The translations under genes were made by a program, and so were the position numbers. From Rhizobium sp. RU33A (GTDB lineage: Bacteria > Pseudomonadota > Alphaproteobacteria > Rhizobiales > Rhizobiaceae), in contig NZ_FTMQ01000002.1 of the NCBI RefSeq assembly GCF_900156055.1, forward strand, positions 744,001 through 808,000: DNA of 64,000 bases, written 5' to 3'. Shown here one piece after another: positions 36,054 to 44,591 of the stretch. The notes beneath the pieces are model-generated. The model did no database searches. It was not told the DNA's origin and saw only the letters and a program-made list of their open reading frames with translations. How positions within the stretch are numbered: position 1 is the first letter of the stretch; every line of letters begins with the position of its first letter.

Positions 36054-37155
36054 TCCGATCATCGCGTTTTTCCAGCGCGTCTTCGCTGCCATCGGTCGCG
36101 GCATCGGCATGGTGGTCGCGTGGTTTCTCTGGCCGTTCCTCGCCGCCCATGGCTGGTATCGCGACCGCAGCTGGATCATCAAGGGACCGATCCTTGGCGT
36201 CCTCGTGCTGCTGGTGATCGTCTACGGACAGTTCATCTATCGCACCCAGGTGTGGCACGCCTTCGACCCGGCCTTCGTCCAGGCCTATAAGTTCGAGGAG
36301 CGCACGGTTCCGGCTGGCTCGCCGCTGCCAGGCGAGGCCAACCGTTGCCAGGACTCGGCCGTGGTGATGATGAGTGCCGCGCTGACCGACCAGAACGTCA
36401 ATCAGAACAGCTGGGTGTCCTCAACGCTTCTCTACAAGCTCGGCTTTTTCGGGCTCGATTGGGATACGACGCCGTTCATGGACAACAAGGCTTCGTTCCA
36501 GCGCGGCGTGAACCAGGTGGTGCGCCGGACCGGCATCCAGCTCGCCGACAATCTCGGCCGCGTGCGCGGCACGTCCGGCATCAACAGCGATTTGCAGGAT
36601 GCACGCGGCAATATCCAGTTCGACGAGGGAACCTGGTATTTCGGCACCGATCCCTTCGGCTTCAAGACGCCGACGCCGAGCTACTACCGTGCAGCCGTCG
36701 AAAGCTGGAACCGATTCAACACGTCGCTTGCCAGCTGTGATGCTATCTTCGACACCCGCTCCGACAACCTGCTGCAGCTCCTCGACGGCATGGCCAGCGA
36801 TCTCGGCAATACCTCCGACATTCTTCGCCGCCGTTCAGAAGAGTACAATGCCGGCTGGTTCGACACCCGCGCCGACGACCGATTCTGGTTCGCCTACGGC
36901 CAGCTTTACGCACAGTATGCGCTGCTTCAGGCAACGCGTGCCGATTTCGGCGGGGTCATTCGCGAGCGCAACCTGACGGCCATCTGGGCGGAAATGGAGC
37001 GGCAGGTCGAGGGCGCGCTGCGTATCCAGCCGGCGATCATCTCGAATGGCAGCGAAGATGGCTGGATCATGCCGACGCATCTCGCGACGATGGGCTTCTA
37101 TATCCTGCGCGTGCGCTCCAACATGGTCGAGGTCCGCGCCATTCTGGATCGCTGA
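36046..37155 (+). CDS. DUF2333-type membrane protein
   Basis: A 369-residue protein. A cytoplasmic start (DPIIAFFQRVFAAIGRGIG) leads into a span at about 46-66 (IIKGPILGVLVLLVIVYGQF), and the rest is periplasmic with two Cys and many Asp/Asn (SWVSSTLLYKLGFFGLDWD). This matches the DUF2333 pattern. I chose ATG 36046 for its AGGAG site six bases upstream. It ends the locus; a strong terminator follows. Confidence 0.75.
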   Translation: MLDPIIAFFQRVFAAIGRGIGMVVAWFLWPFLAAHGWYRDRSWIIKGPILGVLVLLVIVYGQFIYRTQVWHAFDPAFVQAYKFEERTVPAGSPLPGEANRCQDSAVVMMSAALTDQNVNQNSWVSSTLLYKLGFFGLDWDTTPFMDNKASFQRGVNQVVRRTGIQLADNLGRVRGTSGINSDLQDARGNIQFDEGTWYFGTDPFGFKTPTPSYYRAAVESWNRFNTSLASCDAIFDTRSDNLLQLLDGMASDLGNTSDILRRRSEEYNAGWFDTRADDRFWFAYGQLYAQYALLQATRADFGGVIRERNLTAIWAEMERQVEGALRIQPAIISNGSEDGWIMPTHLATMGFYILRVRSNMVEVRAILDR

Positions 37156-37188
37156 GGCAGCGGGGCCTTCGCCTTATTCCGCATGCAA

Positions 37189-37218
37189 AAAGGGCCCGGT
37201 CGCAAGACCGGGCCCTTT
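37189..37218 (+). terminator. Strong terminator after the DUF2333 gene
   Basis: A perfect 13-pair stem (AAAGGGCCCGGTC arm) with GCAA loop followed by CGTTTT. The opposite strand also ends in T residues, so it could serve the convergent LuxR-type gene as well. Confidence 0.9.
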
Positions 37219-37240
37219 CGTTTTAAGTCGCTTGGTGCGA

Positions 37241-37981
37241 TCAGTTGATGATCTTCATGCGGATCGCCTTTGCGACCAATTGTGTGCGGTTGACGCAATC
37301 GAGCTTGCGGATCGCATTGGTCATGTAGGCGTTCACGGTGTGGTCGGAGAGCGAGAGGATCTGGCCGATTTCGAGCGAGGTCTTGCCCTGCGATGTCCAG
37401 CGGACGACCTCAAGTTCGCGTGCCGACAAGACGTTGGAATTGCCTGCCGTGCGGCGCAGCCGGTCGAAGACATCGAAGGCCTGGATGCTCAGCATCGAAA
37501 GCTCGTTGATTTCCGGCATGGCAAGCGGGCTGCGATCGCCGTCATAGCGGACGACGAAGCGGCTGCCATCGACGGAATTCATCGAAAAGAGAATGCCGGT
37601 GATCAGCCGATATTTCAGCATCAGGGCGGAAAATTCCAGCGGGCAATCAAATGTCGGCGCCGACCCATCTGGGCCGATCGTCCAGGCATTGTGCATGATT
37701 GACCGGCTGAGATGCGTGACTGTCGGGCAATGTTTCAGGAATTCGAGACGATCGAATTCCCGGCAATAATCGGCGGGAAGTGTCGTCTCCCGCACCAGCG
37801 GGCCGAGCAACTTGTCCTGAGCCGTGGGCGCGGCTGCCAAGCTCACATAATCAAGGCCGTATTCACGCGCTGCTCGGGACCAACTGTCCATCAGCTCGGC
37901 GCGGCTCTGACAGCTCCCGATATGCTCGCTCAAGAGTGCCTGTCTTTCTGGAAACATCTTATCAATTTCGAAAGTTGACAT
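37241..37981 (-). CDS. LuxR-family regulator with autoinducer-binding-type domain
   Basis: A 246-residue regulator. An N-terminal sensor-like domain (SRAAREYGLDYVSLAA, FSALMLKYRLITGILF) is followed by a GerE-type HTH: LSARELEVVRWTSQGKTSLE, then TVNAYMTNAIRKLDCVNRTQ. The HTH motif is typical. No luxI-like synthase gene is adjacent, so it is a LuxR solo or responds to a non-AHL signal. ATG 37981 is used. Confidence 0.85.
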   Translation of the reverse strand: MSTFEIDKMFPERQALLSEHIGSCQSRAELMDSWSRAAREYGLDYVSLAAAPTAQDKLLGPLVRETTLPADYCREFDRLEFLKHCPTVTHLSRSIMHNAWTIGPDGSAPTFDCPLEFSALMLKYRLITGILFSMNSVDGSRFVVRYDGDRSPLAMPEINELSMLSIQAFDVFDRLRRTAGNSNVLSARELEVVRWTSQGKTSLEIGQILSLSDHTVNAYMTNAIRKLDCVNRTQLVAKAIRMKIIN

Positions 37982-38112
37982 CAATTCGGAAGTTTAAGAC
38001 CAATATATCAGTCCAAACGAAAAGCTAGCAGTTTTTCAGGGTCTGTCACGATTAATATGACTAATGTCTGACCGCTGCCGATCAAAATGGCAACTGCCTG
38101 TTATGCTGATAT

Positions 38113-38577
38113 TTAAACGGGCAGGGCCGATCCGGCCTTGACCTCCTCCATCACCGCATAGGTGTGGGTTTCGCGCACTCCCGGAAGCGGCAAAATGACC
38201 TCAGAGAGGAATTGCCGGTAAGCCTCCATGCCGGCGACCCGTGCCTTGACCAGATAGTCGAAGCCACCGGCCACCATATGGCATTCCATCACGTCGTCCG
38301 ATCGCTTCACGGCCGCCGCGAAGGTGTCGAAGACATCGGCGGTGGTGCGGTCCAGCTTCACTTCGATGAAAACCAACAGGTTGCGTCCGAGCTTCTGGGG
38401 TGAGAGCATCGCCATGTAACCGGTGATGTAGCCTTCCCGAGTCAGGCGGCGGACTCGCTCCGCGGTCGCGGTGGGCGACAGGTTCACCCGTTCGGCAAGC
38501 TCGATATTGCTCAGACGACCCTCAGCTTGAAGCGCGCGCAGGATCTTTCGGTCGAGGCGATCCAGTTCTTTGCTCAT
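38113..38577 (-). CDS. putR: Lrp/AsnC-family activator of proline catabolism
   Basis: A 154-residue Lrp-type regulator. The N-terminal HTH is LDRLDRKILRALQAEGRLSN then NLSPTATAERVRRLTREGYI; the C-terminal RAM domain has FVEVKLDR-like strands (LLVFIEVKLDR). Divergent placement next to putA matches PutR of Agrobacterium/rhizobia, which senses proline and activates putA. A hairpin with 8 of 9 paired positions overlaps its stop. Confidence 0.88.
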   Translation of the reverse strand: MSKELDRLDRKILRALQAEGRLSNIELAERVNLSPTATAERVRRLTREGYITGYMAMLSPQKLGRNLLVFIEVKLDRTTADVFDTFAAAVKRSDDVMECHMVAGGFDYLVKARVAGMEAYRQFLSEVILPLPGVRETHTYAVMEEVKAGSALPV

Positions 38578-38684
38578 TCTCTGCCAAACTCCATTTTTCT
38601 AGTGAATATGCCAGAGAAGTGACCAAAGAATAGTGGGAAATTCGGCAAATGCGAAGATATGTTGCCGATACCACGGAGGTGACA

Positions 38685-41600
38685 ATGATCAAGCCAGCCA
38701 CGACCGATTTCCCGCGCTTCGAAGCCCCCTATGCCGGCGACGACGACCAGTTCATCCGCCATTTCGCTTCGCGCCTGTCGCTCTCCGAGAGCCAGAACGG
38801 CGCCATCGACCGGCGTGCCACGACCTATATCGAGGCCATCCGCAACAATTCCGGCTCGGTCGGCGGCGTCGAGGACTTTTTGCGCGAATACGGGTTGTCG
38901 ACCCGTGAAGGTCTGGCGCTGATGGTGCTTGCCGAAGCGCTCTTGCGCGTGCCCGACGCGCTCACCCAGGATCGTCTGATCGAAGACAAGCTGAAAGAAG
39001 GCGGCTGGAGCGAACACGAGGCACATGGCGACAGCTGGTTCGTCTCGGCCTCTGCCTGGGCGCTCGGTCTCTCGGCCCGCGTCATCCGTCCGGGCGAGAC
39101 GCCTGAAGGCGTCATGCGCGGTCTCGTCAAGCGCTTGGGTCTGCCCACGGTTCGCTCCGCCACCAAGCAGGCGATGCGCTTCCTTGGCCATCACTTCGTG
39201 CTCGGCGAGACGATCAAGGATGCGCTGTCGCGTGCAGCCAAGAGTGAGGAGCGCGGTTATCGCCACTCCTTCGACATGCTGGGCGAAGGAGCGCGGACGG
39301 CCGAAGACGCCAAGCGCTACTTCCAGTCCTATGCCATGGCGATCGAGGCGATCGGCGCGCATATGGCGAAACACGGCAAGAGCCAGCAGTTGCCGAACCG
39401 CATGGGCATCTCCGTCAAGCTTTCTGCACTGCATCCCCGCTATCTGGCCACCCATCGCGACCGGGTGATGCGTGAACTGGTGCCGGATCTCCTGAAGCTC
39501 GCCCAGATGGCGAAAGCCCATCAGCTCAATTTCACCGTCGATGCCGAAGAGGCCGACCGTCTCGAACTCTCTCTCGATGTGATCGCCGCCGTCTTTGCCG
39601 ATCCGTCGCTATCAGGTTGGGACGGTTTCGGTCTTGCCATCCAGGCCTATCAGAAGCGCGCGCCGCAGGTGATCGACTACATCGACGGCCTTTGCCAGCA
39701 ATATGGTCGCCGGATGATGGTGCGTCTGGTCAAGGGCGCCTATTGGGATACGGAAGTGAAGCGCGCCCAGGAGCGCGGCCTCGACGACTACCCCGTCTGG
39801 ACCCGCAAGCAGGCGACGGATCTCTCCTACCTGCATTGTGCGGCGAAGCTGATGGAAAAGCGCGCCCGCATCTTCCCGCAGTTTGCCACCCACAATGCGC
39901 TCACCGTCTCGACGATCATCGAGCTTGCCGGTGCCGATCGCTCCGGCTTCGAGTTCCAGCGCCTGCATGGCATGGGCGAGGCACTCTATGACACGCTGCT
40001 GTCGGGCAATGATCGCATTGCCTGCCGCATCTACGCACCCGTCGGCGGCTACCGCGACCTGCTCGCCTATCTCGTCCGCCGCCTGCTTGAAAACGGTGCG
40101 AATTCGTCCTTCGTCGCCGTTGCTGGTGACAAGAACATCCCGGTTTCGGCACTTCTGGAGCGGCCCACGGAAAAGCTGGGTCTCGGCAACGGCCAGAGCG
40201 CCCGCCACAGCCAGATCCCCATGCCGCTCGGTCTCTACGGTGACCGCAAGAACAGCGCCGGCTTCGAATTCGGCCATCGCGACAATCTCGAGCGGCTGAT
40301 GGCCCGCATCGGTCAGCCGCTCTCCGAGATCGCGGCCCGTCCGCTGGTTCCGGGCGCAACCGGGGCAACGAGCGACGAGGCCGTGCTGTCGCCGGCCGAT
40401 CGCACTCACAAGGTCGGCACGGTGCGCAATGCCACGCCCGCCGATGTCGACCGGGCCTTCGCTGCCGGTCGCCAGGGCTTTGCCCGCTGGTCGCGGGTTT
40501 CCGTCGAGGAACGGGCCGCGACGCTGGACAAGCTCGCGGACCTGCTCGAAGAAGATCGCGATCGTCTTTTGACTCTGCTGGCGCTCGAAGCCGGCAAGAC
40601 GCTGGATGACGGTGTCGCCGAAATTCGCGAGGCGGTCGATTTCTGCCGCTATTATGCAGCTCAGGCCCGCAAGCAGTTCGGCGAGGCCGAAGTCATGCCG
40701 GGCCCGACCGGCGAGCTCAATCGTTTGTCCTGGCGCGGTCGCGGTGTCTTCGCCTGCATTTCGCCGTGGAATTTCCCGCTGGCCATCTTCCTCGGCCAGG
40801 TCTCGGCCGCCCTGGTCGCCGGCAATGCCGTCATCGCCAAGCCCGCGCCCCAGACGCCGCTGATCGCTTTTGAGGCGGTCAAGCTTTTCCACAAGGCGGG
40901 CGTGCCGGAAGACGTGCTGATGCTCTTGCCCGGTGCAGGCGATGTCGGGGCCGCGATCGTGGCCCATCCAAAGCTTGCCGGTATCGCCTTTACCGGCTCG
41001 ACGGGCACTGCCCAGGCGATCAACCGCACGCTTGCCGCCAAGGACGGGCCGATCGTGCCGCTGATTGCCGAAACCGGTGGCCTGAACGCGATGATCGTCG
41101 ATGCGACCGCGCTTGCTGAACAGGTGGCCGACGACGTTGTGCTCTCGGCCTTCCGCTCGGCCGGTCAGCGCTGCTCGGCGCTGCGCATTCTCTATCTGCA
41201 GGAGGACATCGCCGACGGTATGCTGGAGATGATCGAGGGTGCCGCCCGCGAGTTGAACCTCGGCAATCCGCTCGAGATCACCACCGATATCGGCCCTGTC
41301 ATCGACGAGAAACAGAAGGCGATGCTGGACGGGCATGTCGCGGACATGAAGCGGAGCCAAAAGGTGCGCTATGCGGGCAAGGTGCCGGCCACCGGCAACT
41401 TCTTCGCCCCGCATATCGTCGAGCTTGACCGGCCCGAGGCGCTGACCAAGGAAATCTTCGGTCCCGTCCTGCACGTCGTGCGCTGGAAGGCCAAGGCGCT
41501 GGACCAGGTGATCGCCTCGATCGATGCCACCGGCTATGGCCTGACGCTTGGCGTGCACAGCCGCATTGAGGCGACGATCCGCAAGGTCACCGAAGCGCTC

Positions 41601-41804
41601 GACACCGGCAACATCTATGTCAACCGCAACATGATCGGCGCCGTTGTCGGCACCCAGCCCTTCGGCGGCTCCGGCATGTCCGGCACTGGCTTCAAGGCGG
41701 GCGGACCGGCTTACTTGAGCCGCTTTGCGGTCGAGCAGGTGATCTCGGTCAACACGGCCGCTGCCGGCGGCAATGCCAGCCTGATCGCGATTGGGGAGGG
41801 TTGA
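38685..41804 (+). CDS. putA: Bifunctional proline dehydrogenase / glutamate-semialdehyde dehydrogenase
   Basis: A 1039-residue PutA. The first half carries the FAD proline dehydrogenase barrel (LVKGAYWDTEVKRAQERGL), the second the NAD aldehyde dehydrogenase with FACISPWNFPLAIFLGQV and catalytic Cys830 in AGQRCSALR. Proline goes to glutamate. It lacks the ribbon-helix-helix N-terminus of long E. coli PutA, so regulation must come from putR. ATG 38685 follows GGAGG. Confidence 0.95.
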   Translation: MIKPATTDFPRFEAPYAGDDDQFIRHFASRLSLSESQNGAIDRRATTYIEAIRNNSGSVGGVEDFLREYGLSTREGLALMVLAEALLRVPDALTQDRLIEDKLKEGGWSEHEAHGDSWFVSASAWALGLSARVIRPGETPEGVMRGLVKRLGLPTVRSATKQAMRFLGHHFVLGETIKDALSRAAKSEERGYRHSFDMLGEGARTAEDAKRYFQSYAMAIEAIGAHMAKHGKSQQLPNRMGISVKLSALHPRYLATHRDRVMRELVPDLLKLAQMAKAHQLNFTVDAEEADRLELSLDVIAAVFADPSLSGWDGFGLAIQAYQKRAPQVIDYIDGLCQQYGRRMMVRLVKGAYWDTEVKRAQERGLDDYPVWTRKQATDLSYLHCAAKLMEKRARIFPQFATHNALTVSTIIELAGADRSGFEFQRLHGMGEALYDTLLSGNDRIACRIYAPVGGYRDLLAYLVRRLLENGANSSFVAVAGDKNIPVSALLERPTEKLGLGNGQSARHSQIPMPLGLYGDRKNSAGFEFGHRDNLERLMARIGQPLSEIAARPLVPGATGATSDEAVLSPADRTHKVGTVRNATPADVDRAFAAGRQGFARWSRVSVEERAATLDKLADLLEEDRDRLLTLLALEAGKTLDDGVAEIREAVDFCRYYAAQARKQFGEAEVMPGPTGELNRLSWRGRGVFACISPWNFPLAIFLGQVSAALVAGNAVIAKPAPQTPLIAFEAVKLFHKAGVPEDVLMLLPGAGDVGAAIVAHPKLAGIAFTGSTGTAQAINRTLAAKDGPIVPLIAETGGLNAMIVDATALAEQVADDVVLSAFRSAGQRCSALRILYLQEDIADGMLEMIEGAARELNLGNPLEITTDIGPVIDEKQKAMLDGHVADMKRSQKVRYAGKVPATGNFFAPHIVELDRPEALTKEIFGPVLHVVRWKAKALDQVIASIDATGYGLTLGVHSRIEATIRKVTEALDTGNIYVNRNMIGAVVGTQPFGGSGMSGTGFKAGGPAYLSRFAVEQVISVNTAAAGGNASLIAIGEG

Positions 41805-41813
41805 TTGGCTTTC

Positions 41814-41966
41814 CCACCTCCCCCTTGAGGGGGGAGGTCGCCGCGGAGCGGCGGGTGGGGGTGAACGCTACAGCGAGTTCTACGCGCGAAAGTGGGGGTT
41901 AGCCTCGCGTCCGTCACCCCACCCCGGAGCTTTGCTCCGACCCTCCCCCTCAAGGGAGGGGGAGGC
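41814..41966. repeat. Long intergenic inverted repeat between putA and yqhA
   Basis: The left arm (about 41814-41873, with CCTCCCCCTTGAGGGG and GGGTGGGGGTGA) is complementary, with mismatches, to the right arm (about 41912-41966, CACCCCACCCC and CCCTCAAGGGAGG). The outer part is also self-complementary. It is a mosaic palindrome of the type common in alphaproteobacterial intergenic regions, ends right at the yqhA stop and can terminate or protect both convergent messages. Confidence 0.7.
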
Positions 41967-41969
41967 CCC

Positions 41970-42491
41970 TCAGCTCTTATCTTCGTCGCCGCCCTTCTTC
42001 TTGCCGTTCATCATCACTTCCAGATAACCCAGCATCACCGCCGAGATGACGAAGGCCAAGTGGATGATGGTGAGCCACATCAGCTTGCCATCGGTATACT
42101 GGTTGGCGTTGAGGAAGACCTGCAGCAGGTGGATCGAGGAGATCGCGACGATCGAGGAGGCGACCTTGATCTTCAGGCTGCCGGAATCGAGCTTACCGAG
42201 GAAGGAGACCTGGTCATCGGCCTCGTCGAAGCGGCTGACGAAATTTTCGTAGCCGGAGATCATGACCATCACGATCAGGCTCGCCACCAATGCGGCGTCG
42301 ATCAGCGCCAACATGGCGAGGATCATCTCGAAATCCTCGTAAACAAAGACGTTCTGCGCCACCTTGATGAATTTATAGCCGAAGGAGACGGCATAGACAG
42401 CGAGTGCGGCGACCAGGCCAAGGTAGAAAGCTACCAGGATCCAGCGGCTCGACAGGATGATTTTCTCGACGAGCAATTCCAGCGATTTCAT
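41970..42491 (-). CDS. YqhA/UPF0114-family membrane protein
   Basis: A 173-residue inner-membrane protein with about four spans. Elements LSSRWILVAFYLGLVAAL, DAALVASLIVMVMISGYENF and SSIVAISSIHLLQVFLNA fit the TIGR00645/UPF0114 (YqhA) family, whose function is unknown. The tail is short and charged (KKKGGDEDKS). Start is ATG 42491, with a GAGAGGA-type ribosome site upstream. Confidence 0.88.
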   Translation of the reverse strand: MKSLELLVEKIILSSRWILVAFYLGLVAALAVYAVSFGYKFIKVAQNVFVYEDFEMILAMLALIDAALVASLIVMVMISGYENFVSRFDEADDQVSFLGKLDSGSLKIKVASSIVAISSIHLLQVFLNANQYTDGKLMWLTIIHLAFVISAVMLGYLEVMMNGKKKGGDEDKS

Positions 42492-42679
42492 CAAGGTGTC
42501 CTCTCGAGGGCAAATGTTGCGGTGCAGATATTACATCGCTTCCTTTACACGCAAGAGGGCAGGATAGGCGGATGTCGGTTTTGGGCCGATCTGTTTCGCT
42601 GTGAAAAAAGTCCTCTGCCCTGCTTGCCAGCCGGGCTGCGCCGTCCGATCTTCTCGGCACACATAAGGGGCAGGGAAAC

Positions 42680-44353
42680 ATGACCGTACCATCCGACATC
42701 GAGATTGCGCGTGGAGCCAGGAAAAAGCCGATCCAGGAGATTGGCTGCAAGCTCGGCATTCCCTCTGAAAGCCTGATCCCTTACGGCCACGACAAGGCGA
42801 AGATCTCGGCCAGCTTCATCAACGGGCTTTCCGACCGGCCGGACGGCAAGCTGATCCTGGTGACGGCCATCAACCCAACGCCGGCAGGTGAGGGCAAGAC
42901 GACCACGACCGTCGGCCTCGGTGATGGCCTCAACCGGATCGGCAAAAAAGCCGTGATCTGCATCCGCGAACCCTCGCTCGGCCCGTGTTTCGGGGTGAAG
43001 GGTGGGGCCGCCGGTGGCGGTTTTGCGCAGGTCGTGCCGATGGAGGACATCAATCTCCATTTCACCGGCGATTTCCACGCGATCACTTCGGCCCATAACC
43101 TGCTCTCGGCGCTGATCGACAATCACATCTACTGGGGCAACGAGCTCAACATCGACACGCGCCGCATCACCTGGCGCAGGGTCATGGATATGAACGACCG
43201 GGCGCTGCGCCAGATCGTGACGTCGCTCGGTGGCGCCTCGAACGGTTTTCCGCGCGAGGCGGGCTTCGACATTACCGTTGCGTCGGAAGTCATGGCGATC
43301 CTCTGCCTCGCCACCGACCTCGGAGACCTGGAGCGGCGCCTTGGCGCGATCATCATCGGGTATCGGCGCGACAAGACGCCCGTTTTCGCGCGGGACCTGA
43401 AAGCCGATGGCGCGATGGCCGTACTCTTGAAGGAGGCGCTGCAGCCGAACCTCGTGCAGACGCTCGAAAACAATCCGGCGCTGGTGCATGGCGGCCCCTT
43501 CGCCAATATCGCCCATGGCTGCAATTCTGTGGTGGCAACGAAGACGGCGCTGAAGCTCGGCGACTATGTGGTGACAGAGGCCGGCTTCGGCGCCGATCTC
43601 GGCGCAGAGAAATTCTTCGACATCAAGTGCCGCAAGGCGGGGCTCACACCCTCGGCCGTCGTCCTCGTCGCGACGGTCCGGGCGCTGAAGATGAATGGCG
43701 GCGTGGCGAAGGAGGATCTTGGCCGCGAGGATGTCGCGGCTGTTGAGCGGGGCGCCGTCAATCTCGCGCGCCATCTGGAAAACCTCGCGAAGTTCGGCGT
43801 GCCGGCGGTGGTGGCGATCAACCATTTCACCAGTGATACCGATGCCGAGATCGCCGCCGTCAAGGCGGTCGCTGAAGGTCTCGGAGCAGAAGCCGTGCTC
43901 TGCCGGCACTGGGCTGACGGCTCGGCGGGGATCACCGAGCTTGCCGAAACGGTGGTCCGGATTGCCGAGACACCGTCCGCCTTTCATCCGCTCTATCCCG
44001 ATGCCATGTCACTCTTCTCCAAGATCGAGCGGATCGCCACCGAGATCTACCGGGCGGGTGAGGTGACCGCCGACAAGGCGGTGCGCGAGCAGCTCGCCGA
44101 CTGGGAGCGGCAGGGTTATGGCAATCTTCCGGTCTGCATGGCGAAGACCCAATATTCCTTCTCCACCGATCCGACGCTACGCGGCGCGCCGGAGGGGCAT
44201 GAGGTGCATGTGCGCGAGGTCAGGCTGTCGGCCGGCGCCGGTTTCATCGTTGCCATCACAGGCGAGATCATGACCATGCCGGGCCTGCCGCGCGTGCCGT
44301 CTTCGGAAAAGATCCGGCTCAATTCGGATGGCGCCATCGAGGGGCTGTTTTAG
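42680..44353 (+). CDS. fhs: Formate-tetrahydrofolate ligase
   Basis: A 557-residue enzyme making 10-formyl-THF from formate, THF and ATP. Hallmarks are [19 protein letters not shown] (P-loop-like nucleotide site), [19 protein letters not shown], and the late TKTQYSFS-like [11 protein letters not shown] and [10 protein letters not shown]. Length matches the family (about 555). It feeds the one-carbon pool; no folD or purU neighbour is seen. Confidence 0.96.
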   Translation: MTVPSDIEIARGARKKPIQEIGCKLGIPSESLIPYGHDKAKISASFINGLSDRPDGKLILVTAINPTPAGEGKTTTTVGLGDGLNRIGKKAVICIREPSLGPCFGVKGGAAGGGFAQVVPMEDINLHFTGDFHAITSAHNLLSALIDNHIYWGNELNIDTRRITWRRVMDMNDRALRQIVTSLGGASNGFPREAGFDITVASEVMAILCLATDLGDLERRLGAIIIGYRRDKTPVFARDLKADGAMAVLLKEALQPNLVQTLENNPALVHGGPFANIAHGCNSVVATKTALKLGDYVVTEAGFGADLGAEKFFDIKCRKAGLTPSAVVLVATVRALKMNGGVAKEDLGREDVAAVERGAVNLARHLENLAKFGVPAVVAINHFTSDTDAEIAAVKAVAEGLGAEAVLCRHWADGSAGITELAETVVRIAETPSAFHPLYPDAMSLFSKIERIATEIYRAGEVTADKAVREQLADWERQGYGNLPVCMAKTQYSFSTDPTLRGAPEGHEVHVREVRLSAGAGFIVAITGEIMTMPGLPRVPSSEKIRLNSDGAIEGLF

Positions 44354-44417
44354 CCGGCTCTGAAAATCACCACTGAAATCTTGTGGTATTTCGGTCACGC
44401 CTGAGCGCGTGATAATT

Positions 44418-44482
44418 CATGATAAAAAGAATCATGTTTTATATCTTGACGATTGTAATCATGTTTTATACGGCATGATTAC
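44418..44482 (+). promoter_or_regulatory. Iron-box-like and related dyads upstream of the haem-type receptor
   Basis: First dyad: CATGAT-N7-ATCATG at 44418-44436; inside it TGA-N9-TCA at 44420-44434 fits the RirA iron-responsive operator form. Second dyad: GTAATCATG at 44455-44463 and CATGATTAC at 44474-44482, perfect 9-base arms around 10 bases. AATCATGTTTTATA occurs twice (44430, 44457). They lie 110-175 bases before the receptor start. Binding protein is inferred. Confidence 0.55.
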
Positions 44483-44591
44483 GGCGGGAACAACGTCTCC
44501 GCCACGTTTTTGACGCAATCACATCCGGCCGACCCGCTTCCGCCATCGGAAGCGGGAACCCTTGCCTGCGGCCATCGAAAGGACGACACTC

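Noticed and set aside
38093-38124. Hairpin over the putR stop codon as a terminator
   Set aside because: The stem has a mismatch or wobble, a long loop and no T-run, so it is too weak to list as a terminator.
39612-41558. 648-codon open frame antisense to putA
   Set aside because: Long antisense frames are common opposite GC-rich genes; it is Arg/Gly/Asp-rich, has no domain, and putA is clearly the real gene.
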